Below are positions 34,569 to 62,200 of a DNA stretch of 64,000 nucleotides, piece after piece (position 1 is the first letter of the stretch; the number at the start of each line of letters is the position of its first letter). The notes below the pieces were generated by a model. The model did not search any database. It was not told the origin of the DNA and worked only from the letters and a program-made list of their open reading frames with translations. The DNA comes from Apricaphanius iberus (Eukaryota > Chordata > Actinopteri > Cyprinodontiformes > Aphaniidae). Where the stretch lies: NCBI GenBank assembly GCA_028564705.1, contig JAPXFQ010002899.1:2232001-2296000 (forward strand). The letters are read 5' to 3'. A program made the position numbers and the translations under genes.

Positions 34569-34642
<74 letters not shown>
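34569..34642. repeat. (TA)n microsatellite, right flank of Tc1 copy 2
   Basis: About 36 TA units right of the Tc1-type element, starting after TGTGTA. Confidence 0.95.
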
Positions 34643-34652
<10 letters not shown>

Positions 34653-34929
34653 TCTATGTCTGTAAAAATATAACTTCTACTAGGCTTGTTAAGCTGTTTA
34701 TTAGTGTGATATAAACTGTATAAATCCGGAAATGCATATGTAAAGAAAGTCTGGTTCTTACATGTATGCCATCATGATGTGTAAAACGTGTTTTATTTTG
34801 AAGGATCAAACAGGAAACCATTTGCCCCATCCTTTCTAACTTTTCCCTGGTACCTTCCATCCACCCGTCTCCTCCGTAGAGCCGCAGCATCAGCATCCTT
34901 CCCCCAGCAGAGGACACCGGGTACTGTAA

Positions 34930-47974
<13,045 letters not shown>

Positions 47975-50659
47975 GAGCTCCAGAGCAACGACTTAACCAC
48001 CCCCTCCGGCCTGTTTGCCTGGTGATGCTGCGTCGACAAAAACCCTGCTCCCGCCACATTCTCATCATGATGAAACAATGACAGGGGAATCATGACAACA
48101 TATCTGGATGTTCGTTCATGAAGTTCCATTCTTTATATTCCGTTTTCTCAGAGGCGCACTTTCTGTCCAATCCATCCATCCAAAAACAATACCGTCTACC
48201 TTATTTCCCAACTCTGCCCTGCACCTTTTTAATATCGGTATTCTTGCCATGGCTTCGTCTGTGTTTGAGTGCACATTAGGCATTTTTGTTTAATTTTAAT
48301 TTCAAAGGTTTAACCAGAACAGCACATGGAAGAGTTTGGATGGAACAGCAGATGTGAGGGTCATTTTAGGAGATGCGCGGATGACGAGGTGGATGGTTTT
48401 AGCGTCAGAATACATGCAGAAGTATTTTTAATAGCATGACTGATGAAACCGGTTCTTTTGGCTTGAATTCTTTAACACCACAAACTCCTTCAGTATGTTC
48501 AAACATGTTCTACTCTTCATCACTTTTATACAGAAATAAGCTATTGCATATGTTCACGTGTTTCATTTTGACCCAGTACAGCAGTATTTTCTTCTCACTT
48601 CTATACAGTTTCTGTTTTTCTGTTACAATAAACTGTCTTTTTCCATTATTTTTGTACGTCTAAAAATCTTAAGGATTCTCCCTGACATAAAAACAGAGAA
48701 TCAAAAATGGCTGCTGAACATGAGAGATTAATGCATTACTCTGGTTCCATCTAGTGGTAGACTTCTATGTTGTCTGAAAACTTTCATTAGTTGCAACTTA
48801 GTAAAGTTTTGTCTCCTGTTCTGCAGACTTGGACTTGAGGTGTTAAAAATACTTAGATTGATTTTAATATTTTCTCTTTTCTGGGCTTAGAATTAAAAAA
48901 AATAATAATTAGAATAATTCTTCCATTTTTTCTATTCCTGTATTTTCTAAATAATTCATAAATAAGCACATTTAAAAACATATATAATTTTTGTAAAAGA
49001 TAACGTAGCATAAAAAGCTCTGAATAGAAATTTCCTTAAATAAGTTCTATAAATGCAGGTAATTTTCTATGCATCGTGTATGTGGTTTGCTGATTGTTTG
49101 AGACGAAGCCTCGTCTGCATTTTCTTTTGCACAGTTTTCCAAAGGAAAATGTTTCTGATGAAATATAGTTAATCTTTGTTGTAAAAAATAAAGAAACAAA
49201 CAAAATATATAATTAGATTTTTGAAATATTATAAAAATCAAATGATAAATTCTGGGGAAAAAATTCTTAAAATTGGAAATTAAAAATTGGAGTTGCTGTT
49301 GGTTTTCAGTTATGGTTTCAAAACTGCTACAGCTTTTTCTCATACAATTTCCACAGTGTAAAATGCCCTAATGAGTTGAAGTACTGAAGTAATAGGTGTT
49401 TGGAGTCGTGTTCCCTTGCCCAACCTCTACCTGTTGCTCCTATGTTTTCCCGTCTTACAAAAACTATCTAATTCATCTGTTAATATATCTCTATATCTTT
49501 GCTTACATCCCTGTAATGACACTTAAAATGCACCAATTACATTTTTGCTGGCTGATTACAATTTCCGATTTTCTTTGCGGTCTGATTTGTTTGGGTTCTA
49601 AATTATTAATACACATAAAAGAGAAAAAATATCGATCTAAATGTAGAGGTCGTAGTCTTGAACCCAAAACCAAAGAATTAGTACAACATGACGGCCAATT
49701 ATGCATTAATAATATGCATAACTAGCCATTTTCTGAATTTTATTAAAGTCATAAGTTATTTGCCCTGGAGAAGTTATAGTGCAAAAATGAAGTATTTTTT
49801 TACTTTTGATCCATTGTAATGAACAGGGGGGAAAAGGCAGTCAGGTTTTTCAGTGACAATTATTGTATAACTCACTCAATTCCAATCTAAGGTCAATCAA
49901 CATCAAAATTAATGTTTCCCCCTGCTTTACATCAGACATATTGTTTGCCTCTCTCTTGCTTGATTGAATTGTCTTCTGTCCATACTACATCCCCACACAG
50001 GTAAAAAAAAAAAAAAAAAAGAGTTTCAGGTTTAAAGAGTAATTCAACACATTTTGTTGAAAGGGGATTTTTGTTTAAAACTGTATGTAACCTCTGAGGC
50101 CCTGAGCCAATCTTTGAGAGAGCACACATCTATGGTCTGGGTTTAAATGGAGGAGGGGATGGATGGCCCATGCCCTCCAAAGCAGAACAGAAATCTTAAA
50201 GTGGGTGGGAATTTCTTTTTTTTTTGTGTGTGTGTGGAGGTGATGGGGGTGGAGGAGTTTTGCTCTCGTTACAAAAGATAGATGGATGTGACGTCCAATA
50301 GGCGTTCAGTAATATTCTGCAGCGGCCAACCAGGTCTGCTTGTCTAAAACGAGTAAAATGCCACACGAGTTAGTTGCACAGGTTGAGCTGTTTTCATTCT
50401 GCTGAGAAGAGAGGCAAACAACAATACGTAAGACGATCGCATTACTTCTGAGATAACATACACAGATTTAGACCGTAGGCTTCGTTCGGTTTATCTTTCT
50501 AGGGTTATTTTTTCCTCCCCCGTTTGAACTAAACATCGTGGCGAGATAAAAATGACTGATCATCACAAAACAAAGCTCCTGCAGTTTGTGCGCTCAGCGC
50601 CTCGGAGGAACTGAATACAGCTAGAAAAAGGAGCTGCGACGGGAAACCAACGTTAAGTT
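47975..50659. other. Intergenic stretch between rundc3a and fam117a
   Basis: The first 660 bases are the rundc3a 3' UTR. After that the DNA is AT-rich with no gene or element I can name, until the GC-richer fam117a leader starts at about 50.3 kb. Confidence 0.6.
48627..48632 (+). terminator. Probable rundc3a poly(A) signal
   Basis: This is AATAAA followed by a T-rich stretch, about 650 bases past the rundc3a stop. It is the first canonical hexamer seen after the gene. Confidence 0.5.
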
Positions 50660-50699
<40 letters not shown>

Positions 50700-50700
50700 G
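50660..50700 (+). repeat. (GT)n microsatellite in the fam117a 5' leader
   Basis: About 20 GT units just upstream of the fam117a start. They read as alternating Val-Cys in frame with the coding exon and contain no stop. They are probably leader or promoter sequence. Confidence 0.85.
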
Positions 50701-50759
50701 TTCACAAGCGGCCTTTGGGAGCGCAGTGTGTGCGTGCGTCGGGGGGTGGGTGGGGGGTG

Positions 50760-53700
50760 ATGTCTGGTCGGAGTGGAGGAGCGCCCCGGGGATGCAGCAA
50801 CCCCAGCCTGCAGCCCGTCCGAGCCACCGTCCCGTTCCAGCTCCAGAGAGGCTCCGTTCCCCTGTGCAGAGAGCTCAAAGCAGGTAAATACGCACGCAGC
50901 AGGAGGGTGTCGCTTCCATCTGTTGCAATGGCACTGAAGTTTGTTTTCAGGCACCTTATACATGTAATTTTGCTCAGGTGTGGCAAAAATATCTATTATA
51001 CTTTGACTTTAGTAAATATTTTTACTCTTAACGAGATTGTCATATTTTGAAGTTGAATTTGCACATAGATGCACACTCAGAGAGGAAATATTAATGTAAA
51101 TAGCATTTTAATAAAATAGAATATACACTTGCAGATCTTTTGAATGACTGAGAAGAGACAGATAGCAGGAAATAAGTTTGTGCTCATTGAACAATAGCGC
51201 AGCCAAAGGATTCCACCGAGAATGAATGGGAGAAAGATGTAGCTATATGTACAGAGGAAGAGGTGGAAATGACAAAGAAACCAGAGGAGGTGATCAGAGA
51301 TGAGTGAGTGCAGGTGGGAGGGGAGCCCAAAGAGGAAAAAATAGGAAATGAGGATCAGCTGGGAAAAAGAGCACAGGCTACTGGGAGAGAGAGAGAGAGA
51401 GAGAGAGAGGAGTGAGCATGGAAAGCAAGCTAAAAGTAAGCAGTGGAAGAAAAATGAAAAGTATAGCTGGGGAATACAATTAGAGATGCAACAATACCAC
51501 TTTTCTTTCAAACCGAAACAATACGGATACTCTGATCAGAGATGCTGATTCCAATTATCAATACTTATACCACACAAAAAAAATGCAGTAAACTGGAAGA
51601 GAGGATTGTTTTCTTTTCTGCTTGTTACTACAAATGATGGTGAATTAGATAAAAAAAGTGAATAAAAATGACCACAAAACTATAATTTCAACTGAAAAAT
51701 AAAAATGTTCTGTGAAATTATTCCTTTTTTTCACATTTTAAGTGTTTATTCATGGTATCTGTTGCCTAACTGATACTGATATGAGTACATTAGAGGGGAA
51801 TAATTTTGGTTCATCCCTACATACAATAGAGGAGTATAAAGAACATTTAAGAAACTGGTCTAAAGGAAAGAGTAACTACAGCTGAGCAACAACAAGCAAG
51901 GATCAAAATGCACAACAGAACCCCCCCACCCCCCACCCCGAAAAAAAAAAAAAACTCCGGTTCTCACAGTGATGTCAAGTTAAACAACTACGATTGACAT
52001 TAAATTATCTCATTAAATTAAGAATCTAAATTCTTTTTTAAAGACAAATATAATTAGCCATAAAATAATAAAGCAAAGTAATGCCAGCCCACAGCACTTA
52101 AAAGAATAAAAATAAATAAAGGAACATTCCAGTAGTGTATATGTATGTTATTAAAAAATGTGTACAGACAAGAACATTTACACACGGTAACAAAGTTTCC
52201 GATTCAGGATTTGAGAAAGTATGCTACAAGTTTTTTAAAAACACATTGAGGATAAAAATAATAGTTCTGCCTTATGTGTATTTGGTTTGACATCAAAGCA
52301 GGCGCAAGAATTGAGCAGATCAGCTGGTATTAGTAAGCATTATACCAGACAAGTGAGTTTCGGCATTGATTTAAAACATTTCTATTGCGTTGGCGTTGTA
52401 GCTAACAGAAACAAGGACAGCGATTGTTTTCTGATCTACAACCGGTCAAATCTGTTTTTCATTACTGTTAGAAGTTTCCCATGTTGTTGTTTTTGAGGAA
52501 TTTTCTCATAACAAATTCTGCCTGCATTTCCATAGTAACAGTTTCTGATGATAATGATAATAACAGCAGTAATAATCGTATGCAAAGTCCTCAAAGTGAT
52601 CACAGAAGAGCTTTGCTACTGAAATCTTCCCTCGTCATCTTCACAAACCGCATCATGTGTGTGTACACTGTTGCCAGATATTCCTAAAATCTGTGCAGTG
52701 TCCTCATGCAGGGTTCTAGTAAACATCTTTAAAAGAGGAAATAGAATTAAAAACATACAGATAGACAAAGAACAAAAATTAACCTGAAAAATGTGAACGG
52801 ACAAATTCAAAAGAACTCTGAATATCTGTTTTATGCCCGGTGTGATGTCATCAGGCACATGTGCATGAAGAAGCTTGCTTTCTGGAAGGCAAATTTGATT
52901 TATTTTATTTTATTTACAGAATAATCATGTAAAAAACAGTAAATCAAAAGCTGATCATGAAATGCTTTATATGTAACAAGCTATATCTTAATTAAGTTTG
53001 ACTGACAGAAAAGTCTGTCTAGTGGCTTTAAAGGGAAAATGAGCCATCCCTGTCATGATCCTAACAGAATGAGCTTCATTTTGACTGAATCCAGTAAAAT
53101 AAAAAAGCAACACACTCTGAGAAAGCCATGTGAGCAGAAGAAGATTACTAATCCCGAAACATAACTTTCCTCTCATAATGCACTCAGAAATCCATTCACC
53201 CAGCTGCCACTTTGCACTGTGACCTACTGGATTTCTGCTCCATGCTCGTCGCTAACACAGCAGCAGCACTTTTAAAGGCCTCTTTGTTTTTCTCAGAGTG
53301 CTTGCTACTTTAACTAGGTCCATGAAACTCACATCTTCGTGTCATTTATAGTTTCTGGTCGAAGAGGCTGTGGTGTGGATGTGCTTACAGGTTGGTGGTA
53401 AATAGACTACCAGCCTGTGGTCAGAGTTCTTGGCCTTGTGTAGCTGTGCTCGGGGTCAAAGGTGTGATCCACACCTGCCAGGGGGCGCGAACCAACATAG
53501 ACACATGTACATGCTCACGCAGTGTTGCACCAGTGCATTGCTACAAAGAAAAAGTCTTAAAGGTCTGACACTGATCACTCAGATCATGACTGAGACACAG
53601 AAACCCGCTCAAAGATGAATAAAGTTAACAGTTAAATAGACAAAGATGGATCAGGTCTAAAACTATCCTTTAGCATATAAACGTTATATAAAGGTAATCT

Positions 53701-56240
53701 TTAAGAACTATAAATAGTGTTAGGGTTACCAAAACCCAGATGTAGTCCCACAGTCAGGAGGTCATTGCTCTCCTTTGAATTGAAGTAATTTTATATAAAA
53801 ATCCTTGCAAACATAATTGCTACCTTGTTAATTATTAAGCATGTTACAATCACTACCTTCTGTGTCTTTTATTTGGATTTTTTAGGTGACAGAGCAATAC
53901 AAATAATGTTTGCAAATAAGGAAAAGGTATTGAGTTAAAACTAAAAGTGTGGTGTGCATTTTCATTCATTCGTATTTTGTAGAACCATCCCTTTTTCTGC
54001 ATCTGAGACTCTTTGTCAAAACAAGATTTGCTTTAGAAGTCCCATTTCTGCCCGTTCTTGATAAAACAGCTCAAGTTCTGTCAGACTGGATGGATAGTAT
54101 CCGTGATCAGCAATTGTCAGGTCTTGCCTCAGATTATGACTTATATTAAGGTCTGGGCTTTGACTAGACCATTCTAATAAACGTAAATGCTTTGATCTAA
54201 AACCTAAATCCTGTTGCGGCCTCTAACAGGTTTTCTTCCGGGACCGGCCTCTTCTTAGCTCAATTTTCCTTTCCATCAAATCTGAGCAGCTTTCCTGTCT
54301 CTACTGAAGATTAGCATCTCCACAGCATGATTCTGCCACCACCATGTTTGATCATGGGGGTGTGTCTTGCGCAGCATAGGTTTTCCTCCACATATACTTT
54401 CATACACCTGGGGGTGACCATAGCTCTGGTGGTAGGACTTAATCCCTTAACTGGTGGGTTGCCAGTTCGAGCCCCTTCTCTTTTCATCTTGCTCGTTGTT
54501 ACCTTGGGAGATTCTTCTACCTAAGTTGTTTCTCTGATTATTGCAGCTCTTGCAAATCCCGTTGGTTTAGGTGGACACTGACGCCTTTGTAGGTTTGCAG
54601 TTGTGTCATCCTCTTTGTTGCTTGAACAGCATGACCATTCCCTGTGAGATGTTCAAACTTCTTAGGATATTGTTTTATAACCTAACTCTGCTTTAAACTG
54701 CTGTACAACTTTCTCCCTCCCCTGCCTGCTGCGTTCCTTGGTTATAATAATTCAGTTTATTCACTAATGTTCTCTAAAATGGATTTCGAGACCATTATAG
54801 AACATCTGAATTTAAACTAAAATGAAATCACTTTCATATGGACTCTTCTGACAAATAACGGGACATCTGATGAAAATTGTTGTGGTGAATTTTATTTTTT
54901 GGCATCAAAGCAAAAGAGGCCAAATGCAGATACAAGCGGCATATTTCACATCTTGATTTGTAACTATACGCCCATTGGCTTCCACTTCACATTCATGCAA
55001 CACTTTGTGCTTGTCCATCACAAAACAATTTAACTGTACATTAAGGTAAAACTTACACTTGATTGCTTATTAATTTTATATGTATTTTTTTTTTCTGTTT
55101 CCAAAAGTTGAAAAAAACACTTCTCGGCCACCGAGACCAACGATTCGTCGAACTCTTTCTTTGGACACAGTCATCGCGCCTTATCTCCAGGGACAATGGC
55201 CAAAAGAGGCTGAGGGCACTGCGGCTGCCTGTGTCAATGACAAAGCCACCCAGGTAAATGCTAGTTTTATTCAAAACCCTCCAGTTAGTGATGAAGACTC
55301 AATATAAATAATGCAATGAAAAGAAAACCAGCCAAGATGAACGTCAGCTAATGTTATTGCAGAGGTTCAGCTGTTTGACTCCCATCTTGTGCATGTAAAG
55401 ACAAGATATCTGATGTAGGCTCTGCAGGTGCCTGGTAGTTGGGGGGTTGTTCCAGTTTGATGCAGCGGGTGAAAAGCAGCCAACTGGAAATAGTTGTTTT
55501 TGTTCTTCAAACTGTTGTTCCTCCGTTGCTTCCCCTCCACCACCCCTCAACTGTATCTGCCCCGAACTAGTGCACAAAGACCTAACATGGCAGAGATCCA
55601 CGCATCTTCATCTTCGCTCCTGACACAGTTTAAAGCCCACATGAACCCCCTTCGCCTCCTTTGTGAGGAAAAGAGCCCTCCTGACCTCATTATGCAGACA
55701 CCCCATCCCCCCAGTGCTCCCCTCAAGCACATAACCAATCCACCTCCTTTCGCTAAAGTTCCTCTGCGTTATGTCAGATGGAATTACAGCCCCCCCATTC
55801 TGTTTCATGCGCTTAACAGAAACATCCCTGAACTTGACTAGTTTAAGACTGAAAATCAGAAGAGTCTGAATTGCACACTTTGATCACTCATACACTTCTG
55901 AATCAAATTTCCAGAGCATGATTAAAAGCATTTGAAATCATTTCAGTCAGCAAGAGAAACTCAACTCTGACTCTTATGTTGGTATTTATTGAGTTTAAAA
56001 GACTGCCAGTTAGCTCAAACTGCATGTTGAGACTGCAGCTGCCAGAAATCTCATTACTTCTGCAAATACTAGACAAATTATAATTAGTGGCCTCTCTAGA
56101 CAATTTTTTTCCTAAACACAATTATTTAGCGACACTTTATTAATGAATAATAAATGCCCTGAATTCTATTTAGACCCATGTAACCTTAGATGGACTCTGC
56201 AAAACTCTTTGCATATGTTTCCCATTTGTTCCTTCACAAG

Positions 56241-56271
<31 letters not shown>

Positions 56272-59200
56272 ACATGCTAAAGGCAGTGTAATGCTGTGCC
56301 AAGGATCTAGCCTGCCATTTGGAGCAACTTGGGGTGCAGTGACTGACTCGAAGACATTTCCACATGTAAAGGGAATAAAATGGAATGGTTTTCAGGAAAA
56401 CCTGAAAAAAATGTTCTAATGTTATGCATCTTTGCACCTTGATTTTGTAAATGCGAATGTAATCTATTAAAAGGTTATTCATATTTCAGCCTATACTGAC
56501 ATATAAGTGGATCCACTGATCCTTGGTCCATGCTTGTAGATGGGTGTCAAGCTTCATAGCAGGATTAATTTCTTCAGACTCCATTTTTGCTAATTAAACA
56601 GTCTAAAAACCAAAATGTACTCTAACTGGTACTGAAAACGGATTACATCTAAAAGGTAACTATGTCTGACATTCCATGTTTATTAAAAGACAGACGATTC
56701 TCATTGGTGCATTGGAAAAAGAAACAAAAGCACGGTAAGTTTATTTGTATAGCCAATGCATTTTTAAAGTTATTTTCAGGAAATCAGAGGAAATATATTA
56801 AAACCACTGAAACATTTTAGCTTCATTGGCTAAAATGCTTAAAATCATAAAAATAAACAACTTTTTAAAATGCCTGCGATGGACTGACGACCAGTCCAGG
56901 GTGTACTACGCCTCTGATGAGGGGATAGGATAAACAATATAAAAAATGGATCAACAGACATTGCCAAATGTAACATTTATTAACGTTTATATGTACCCGA
57001 GACCATTCGCTGCTTGCATAACCCAGAACTGGATTTTTAAAACTTTCCTTTTACAAACATGGAGCCAGTGCTGTGAATTTCAGAACTGGTGTGATATGAT
57101 GCGTTTTTCTGATGACAGTCAGCACTCTTGCAGGAGCATTTTGGATGAGCTGCAGTGGCCTGATTAATGTTTAACAGAGACTAGTAAAGAAAGCATTAAT
57201 TTAATTAATTTAATTAATTTAATTAACAATATAATTTACAGAAAATAAAAGCAGGCACCAGTTTTTCTATATTATGTTTTGATAGGAAAACCATAAGTTT
57301 ATGAGGTTAAAATGTAGGCTCGAGTCTAAAAACACATAACGATTTATTGTATGCTCTGTGTTCTTTAGTCACATGAAACCAAGCTGGGTACTTATCTTTA
57401 TTTTTGTGAAATATAAGATATTGACTTCAGGCTTTTCTGCACAAAGTTGTAAGAAATTCTGATCCATCCATTAGCTGATATAAGGCCAGTTATAACTAAT
57501 TCAATGACTGAAAAGGGTGTGGTCATATGATGACACAGAAATCCAAAACTGTGTATTATATAGAGCTTAAACAAAAGGGGCCCAAGAAGGAACCCTTGAG
57601 GAACCCCTCAGCTGATTATCTCGCAAATCATACAATGTGGTGCCAGTGTGTTAGATAGGATTGGAACGAGTTTAGCATAGCACCAGATAATACCACACAT
57701 TTTTCATTTATTCAAACCTTTTGCCAATGTAATCTCATTATGCTACAAAAAAGTTTACTACTTATTCGATCTGGATTTACTTGGTTTCTAAACATATTTA
57801 AGGCTAAATAAAAAAACATATTAGTATTTGTTTATTAAGCAAATATTAAACCTTAATGGAGAATCTGTGTGTAAACATTAAGTACAAACTGAGACTTTCT
57901 AAATGTGGTCCATTATTGTTTTTGATGAGTGTGGTAACACAATGCCAAGGAGAAAATTACTTTAGACAAGCAATTATTGCCTCCCATAGAGAAGGGGTAA
58001 AAGAGTAAAGATAAATAATTGTACGGTGAAAAAGTGTCTTCTTAAGATAAAGGCATGTAAGACAGCTACAAAGCTTTCCATGCCTAGATATCTCAGCAAT
58101 TTCCCAACAAAAGAAGAGGGACCAAAAGGGAGGACTGGTTAGGACGAATCATAAAATATCTGCACTAACTTTCTAGTTGCCAAGGTACTCTACAGTCTTA
58201 GTTAGTGGCAAAGTAGTATAACAACATAGCAATCAGAAACACAACAGAAATCCCTGCTTCTTCTAAGTCTATAGCTCTCGTTTCCTCTGCTGTCATTGCT
58301 TTTTGGTGCTGATAAGTGACGCTGTCCATCGCCAAGATAGGGATGATATGTGAACGTCAAAGGTAATTCTTTAAAGGGACATTTTTGTATGGAGACATGA
58401 TGGCTGAGAGAGTTCCGATAGTGGAAACGTCCCTTTTGAGAGTACAATGATCTCACAAACAGATACAAATCTATAACAGACTGACTGAAAAGAAGAAAAA
58501 AAAATCAGAGTTTTCCTACGGCACAAAGTCCAAGACATCAAGTGAGCTGTAAAGACGCAAACAAATGTCTGCATTTGTAGGAAAACACAGCAAGCCAAAG
58601 ATTCTGAGAAGCTGATAAAGCGTACAGGTGGTTCTACAAGCTAGAAAACCAAAGAGTGACATTTTCTCACTTGCAGCTCTTCTTTTATCTCTTCATCTTT
58701 GCTTAAAAACTAATGAAAAAATGGAATACATTGTGTTTTTGAGCTCTGGAGGCTGATAATTTGAGAGCCTTATAAAGACCAGATACTTTTTGTCATATTT
58801 TTGACAGAACTGTAGATGTAGGTTGCTGCTCTGTTCATTGTAGGTGGAAACATTAGCCATGCAGGCCAAATTCTCTGCTAGGTTTTAAGTCTTTTTATAG
58901 GTTGGTGTCCCATGATGCCCTGCTCATGTTATGGGAAGGGTGGGATGTTAGATTTGGACGACTGCATGGAGGAGGAGGGGTTGGTAGTTGTAACTTTATG
59001 CCAATGACTCACTCATGCTGTATTCTGATCTATTTAGCCTGCTGGACATTCAAGTTTACTGAGCAGGACATTATATCTGTTTCTTTTTATTTTCCTGTAG
59101 GCAGATATGAAAGCAGCAACTTTTCTGTAGAGTTGTGAAGCTGATGGCTTGAGATAACGACAGAAAGTCTTAGTGTGTTGCAGGGAGTGAAAGCTGCGTG

Positions 59201-62200
59201 AGTCCATGTCTGGCTAACTGAAGCCAGCTTATGAATAGAATGAAGCCAGGGGAGTAGATTGAGTTGTTTGGGAACCCATGCATGAAGATCGATGAGATAC
59301 CAAACCTTTAGGTATCCAATACTGTTGGAAAGACCACTCTAGAATCCGGTCAGGATGAATGTCCAGTCATCTACTCAGAACCAGCAGTTTCTTGGGATCG
59401 ACCAGGCTCCAGCTGGCAGAAGATCAAGAGTGAATGTAAAGAAATCGGTATGGATATAAGAGACATGGTGTACGGTGACTGAAAAGGAGGAAGTGCAACA
59501 AAAATGTTTGCTTGTTTTTATTTTTGCTCTGCACCATGTGAAAAATAAGGTTAGCGTAAGTGTACTGAGGTGTTGAATTTGTATTTCATGGTGTGGTTTG
59601 GACGTTTTTTTGTGTGTGTGTGTGTGTGTTTGTGTAAGCGGGACTGAATTTGCAGCTCACAGTGGTTTCTTGTCGCCTTCCCCCTGTACAGCTGTTGTGG
59701 GACAGGTGTGTAAGACAGCTGTGGGCCTCAGTTTCTGTGTCGTAACTGACGGTCGTTTGCTGGCTCAGCATAGAATGTAGATTTCCTCCAAAAGGTCAAA
59801 ACTTCTGACCCTTGTAACATCACCTGAATGGGCTGCTTTGATCTGCATATTCCCCCCTTAAGAGCGTGGGAGACAACACAGTGGAATCCTTTTATTGTGT
59901 GTGTTTTTTAAAGACTCCGTGTTCCTGGACAGAGGAGACCCGGGGCAGGAGAAGTGCCGGTGGGCACAAGCGCTCAGCATCTTGGGGCAGTGCAGAACAC
60001 TTAAAGGAGGCAAGTACTTAACTGATGAAGTTTGAAAAAACACTTTTTCACCAAATGACCTTGAAATATTAACAGCTCCCCAGGGTAAAGTTTGTAACCC
60101 TTCCTTTTCAGAGTAAGTAGGACTGGCTCCTAAATCAAAGTTTTCTTTCGCCATTCTGCCCTCAGGTGGCCAAACTGAGGCACCATCTGCAAAAACGCTC
60201 TAGGAATGCTCCTCCTTATGCAGGAAATGAGCTCCCCCACAGCACATTGCCGGCAGGACAGGCAGCAGGCGCCACTCAGGTAACCTCCTTCTTTCCTTCT
60301 TTTTTTTCTTTAAATGAAATGTATGTAGATATGTGTAAGCCAAAAATTATTCACATCCCTCGCAGATTTAGGTTTAAAATATGTTTTTGAGTTTTACTTT
60401 TTTATTTTTTTATTTTTCACGGGAATATTAGGAACTTTTTAAGGTGATCCTGCGAATTCAAAGTTTAATCTGATAGAAGATTTGTGGAGGGAGGTAAAGA
60501 TGAGGTTAATGGGGCAGGGAGACTTGGAGCTCAGTCATCACTAAAGAGAGATGATCAAAATAACAGTGGAAACATGCAAATGGCTGTTCAGCATTTAAAA
60601 AACGAAACCTTTGATTGCTGTGATACCCATAGCAATTTTCCATGAGAATGCGTTTACAAGCTTAAGAAAATAAACTCTTGTTAACCAGAAATTACACTGC
60701 AATGGTAGGCAGACCGTCCATGAAAAGTTTGCACCCCCTGCTGTGGGGAATTTATAAACGAGAAACACGAGAAAAACGAGAAACATGTCTGTCAATATGT
60801 CTCGACTGGGTGCAGACTTGCTTACGGAGAAGTAGATATTGAGTCGCTCTCAAGAGCTCAGTAAATCCCAGTATTGTACCATGATAGGAAGCCACTTGTG
60901 TATTGAGTCCAGTCATAATATCCCAGTCAACTATTAGTTGTATTATTACAAAGTAACAGCAGCTGGATTGGAAACAAGAACATCTCAACCATAATGTGGT
61001 AGTAGCCATGAAATCAAAGACTGCATCCAAAGGTGCTGAGGAACATAGTGTCCAGTCATCTGCAACTTTCTGCACCGTCACTAGCTACTGACCTCCAAAC
61101 ATCATGTGGGCTTCAGATTAGCGAAATAACAGCAGGGAGGAATTTGTGGAATGCAGTTCTGTGGAGCAGCTGCATCTAAGATGTAAATCACTAACTACAA
61201 TTCAAGGTGTCAGATCCAGTGGCATGAAGCAAGCCACAGTGGACTCTAGAGGAGAGGAGACATGTTTTGTGGTGTAAGAGATCGTGCATCTCCGTCTGGC
61301 AGTCCAGCAGATGAGTCTGGGTTTGGCTGCTGCCAGGATAGTGACTCTTGCTTGACTCTGTTCAGGAGTTGGGCCCGACTCCCTTCAAGTACAAAGAAAA
61401 ACGCTACATGCGTCAATATACCTTGACATTTTTAGAGGAAAGCTTTCCCTGGAGATTTGAAGCTGTTATAACACCGAAAGGTGGCCATGCATCTTAAACT
61501 CTTTGAATTAGGAACAGGATTTCCCTCAAGTTCATACATGTGTAAAAGCAGAAGAATGAAAACTTTTGCCAATATACTTTACATACATCTCAAATATTTA
61601 CAAACCAACTTATGCTTGGTTAAAATACCTTGCAGGAAGTCACAGAGACATCATACTTTTTTAGCTATCAACAGGTTTCTGGTACAATTCTGGCTAGTTA
61701 AATGACAGTTTTTTTTTACCAGTAATGGTGTGACTCATCTGGATATGGTTAATTACATAACATGGAGCTGGTTTTTAGGCAAATGTGTTTTCAATACAGC
61801 AAAGGTCAGAACTTTTTAGAAGTGTATTATTCACTATCTTTATCTATCCAAATTGCCTTGATGTGGACTTGGTGTCTTTAGTAAAATTACCCAGAATTTC
61901 TAAAAAGAAATGTGCCTATTGTGTTGTTGGAAGACCTGACCGTGTACAATATTTTAACCATCTGACACAAAGTATCACCTTTAGGTGAAAATACCTTAGA
62001 TATTTGTTTAAGAATAAACCAGGAATCACCAAGCATGGTGTTTGTATTATCATGTTGAGGGTCATTTTATAAATTAATTGGAATAATGAAAATGGAGGAT
62101 TACCCCAAACTTTTCAACATCAAGCAACATTTTTTTTGTGACGGGAAACTTTTAAAGTATTAATATGAGGTGGCATGCAAATGTTAGTAAATGTTGTAAA

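Larger units (their letters stand above)
32695..34787. other. Intergenic stretch between rnf113a and rundc3a
   Basis: No gene is visible. It holds the rnf113a promoter side, a retroelement tail at 33290-33480, three TA microsatellites, one short element copy and one Tc1-type element. Confidence 0.6.

Noticed and set aside
54421..54480. Possible functional tRNA gene
   Set aside because: A- and B-box-like blocks exist, but I could not form a convincing acceptor stem or anticodon arm. The context is a SINE inside a dead transposon.
55494..55841. 115-codon plus-strand frame in fam117a intron 2
   Set aside because: No recognisable domain, no clear splice sites, and fam117a exon phases join without it.
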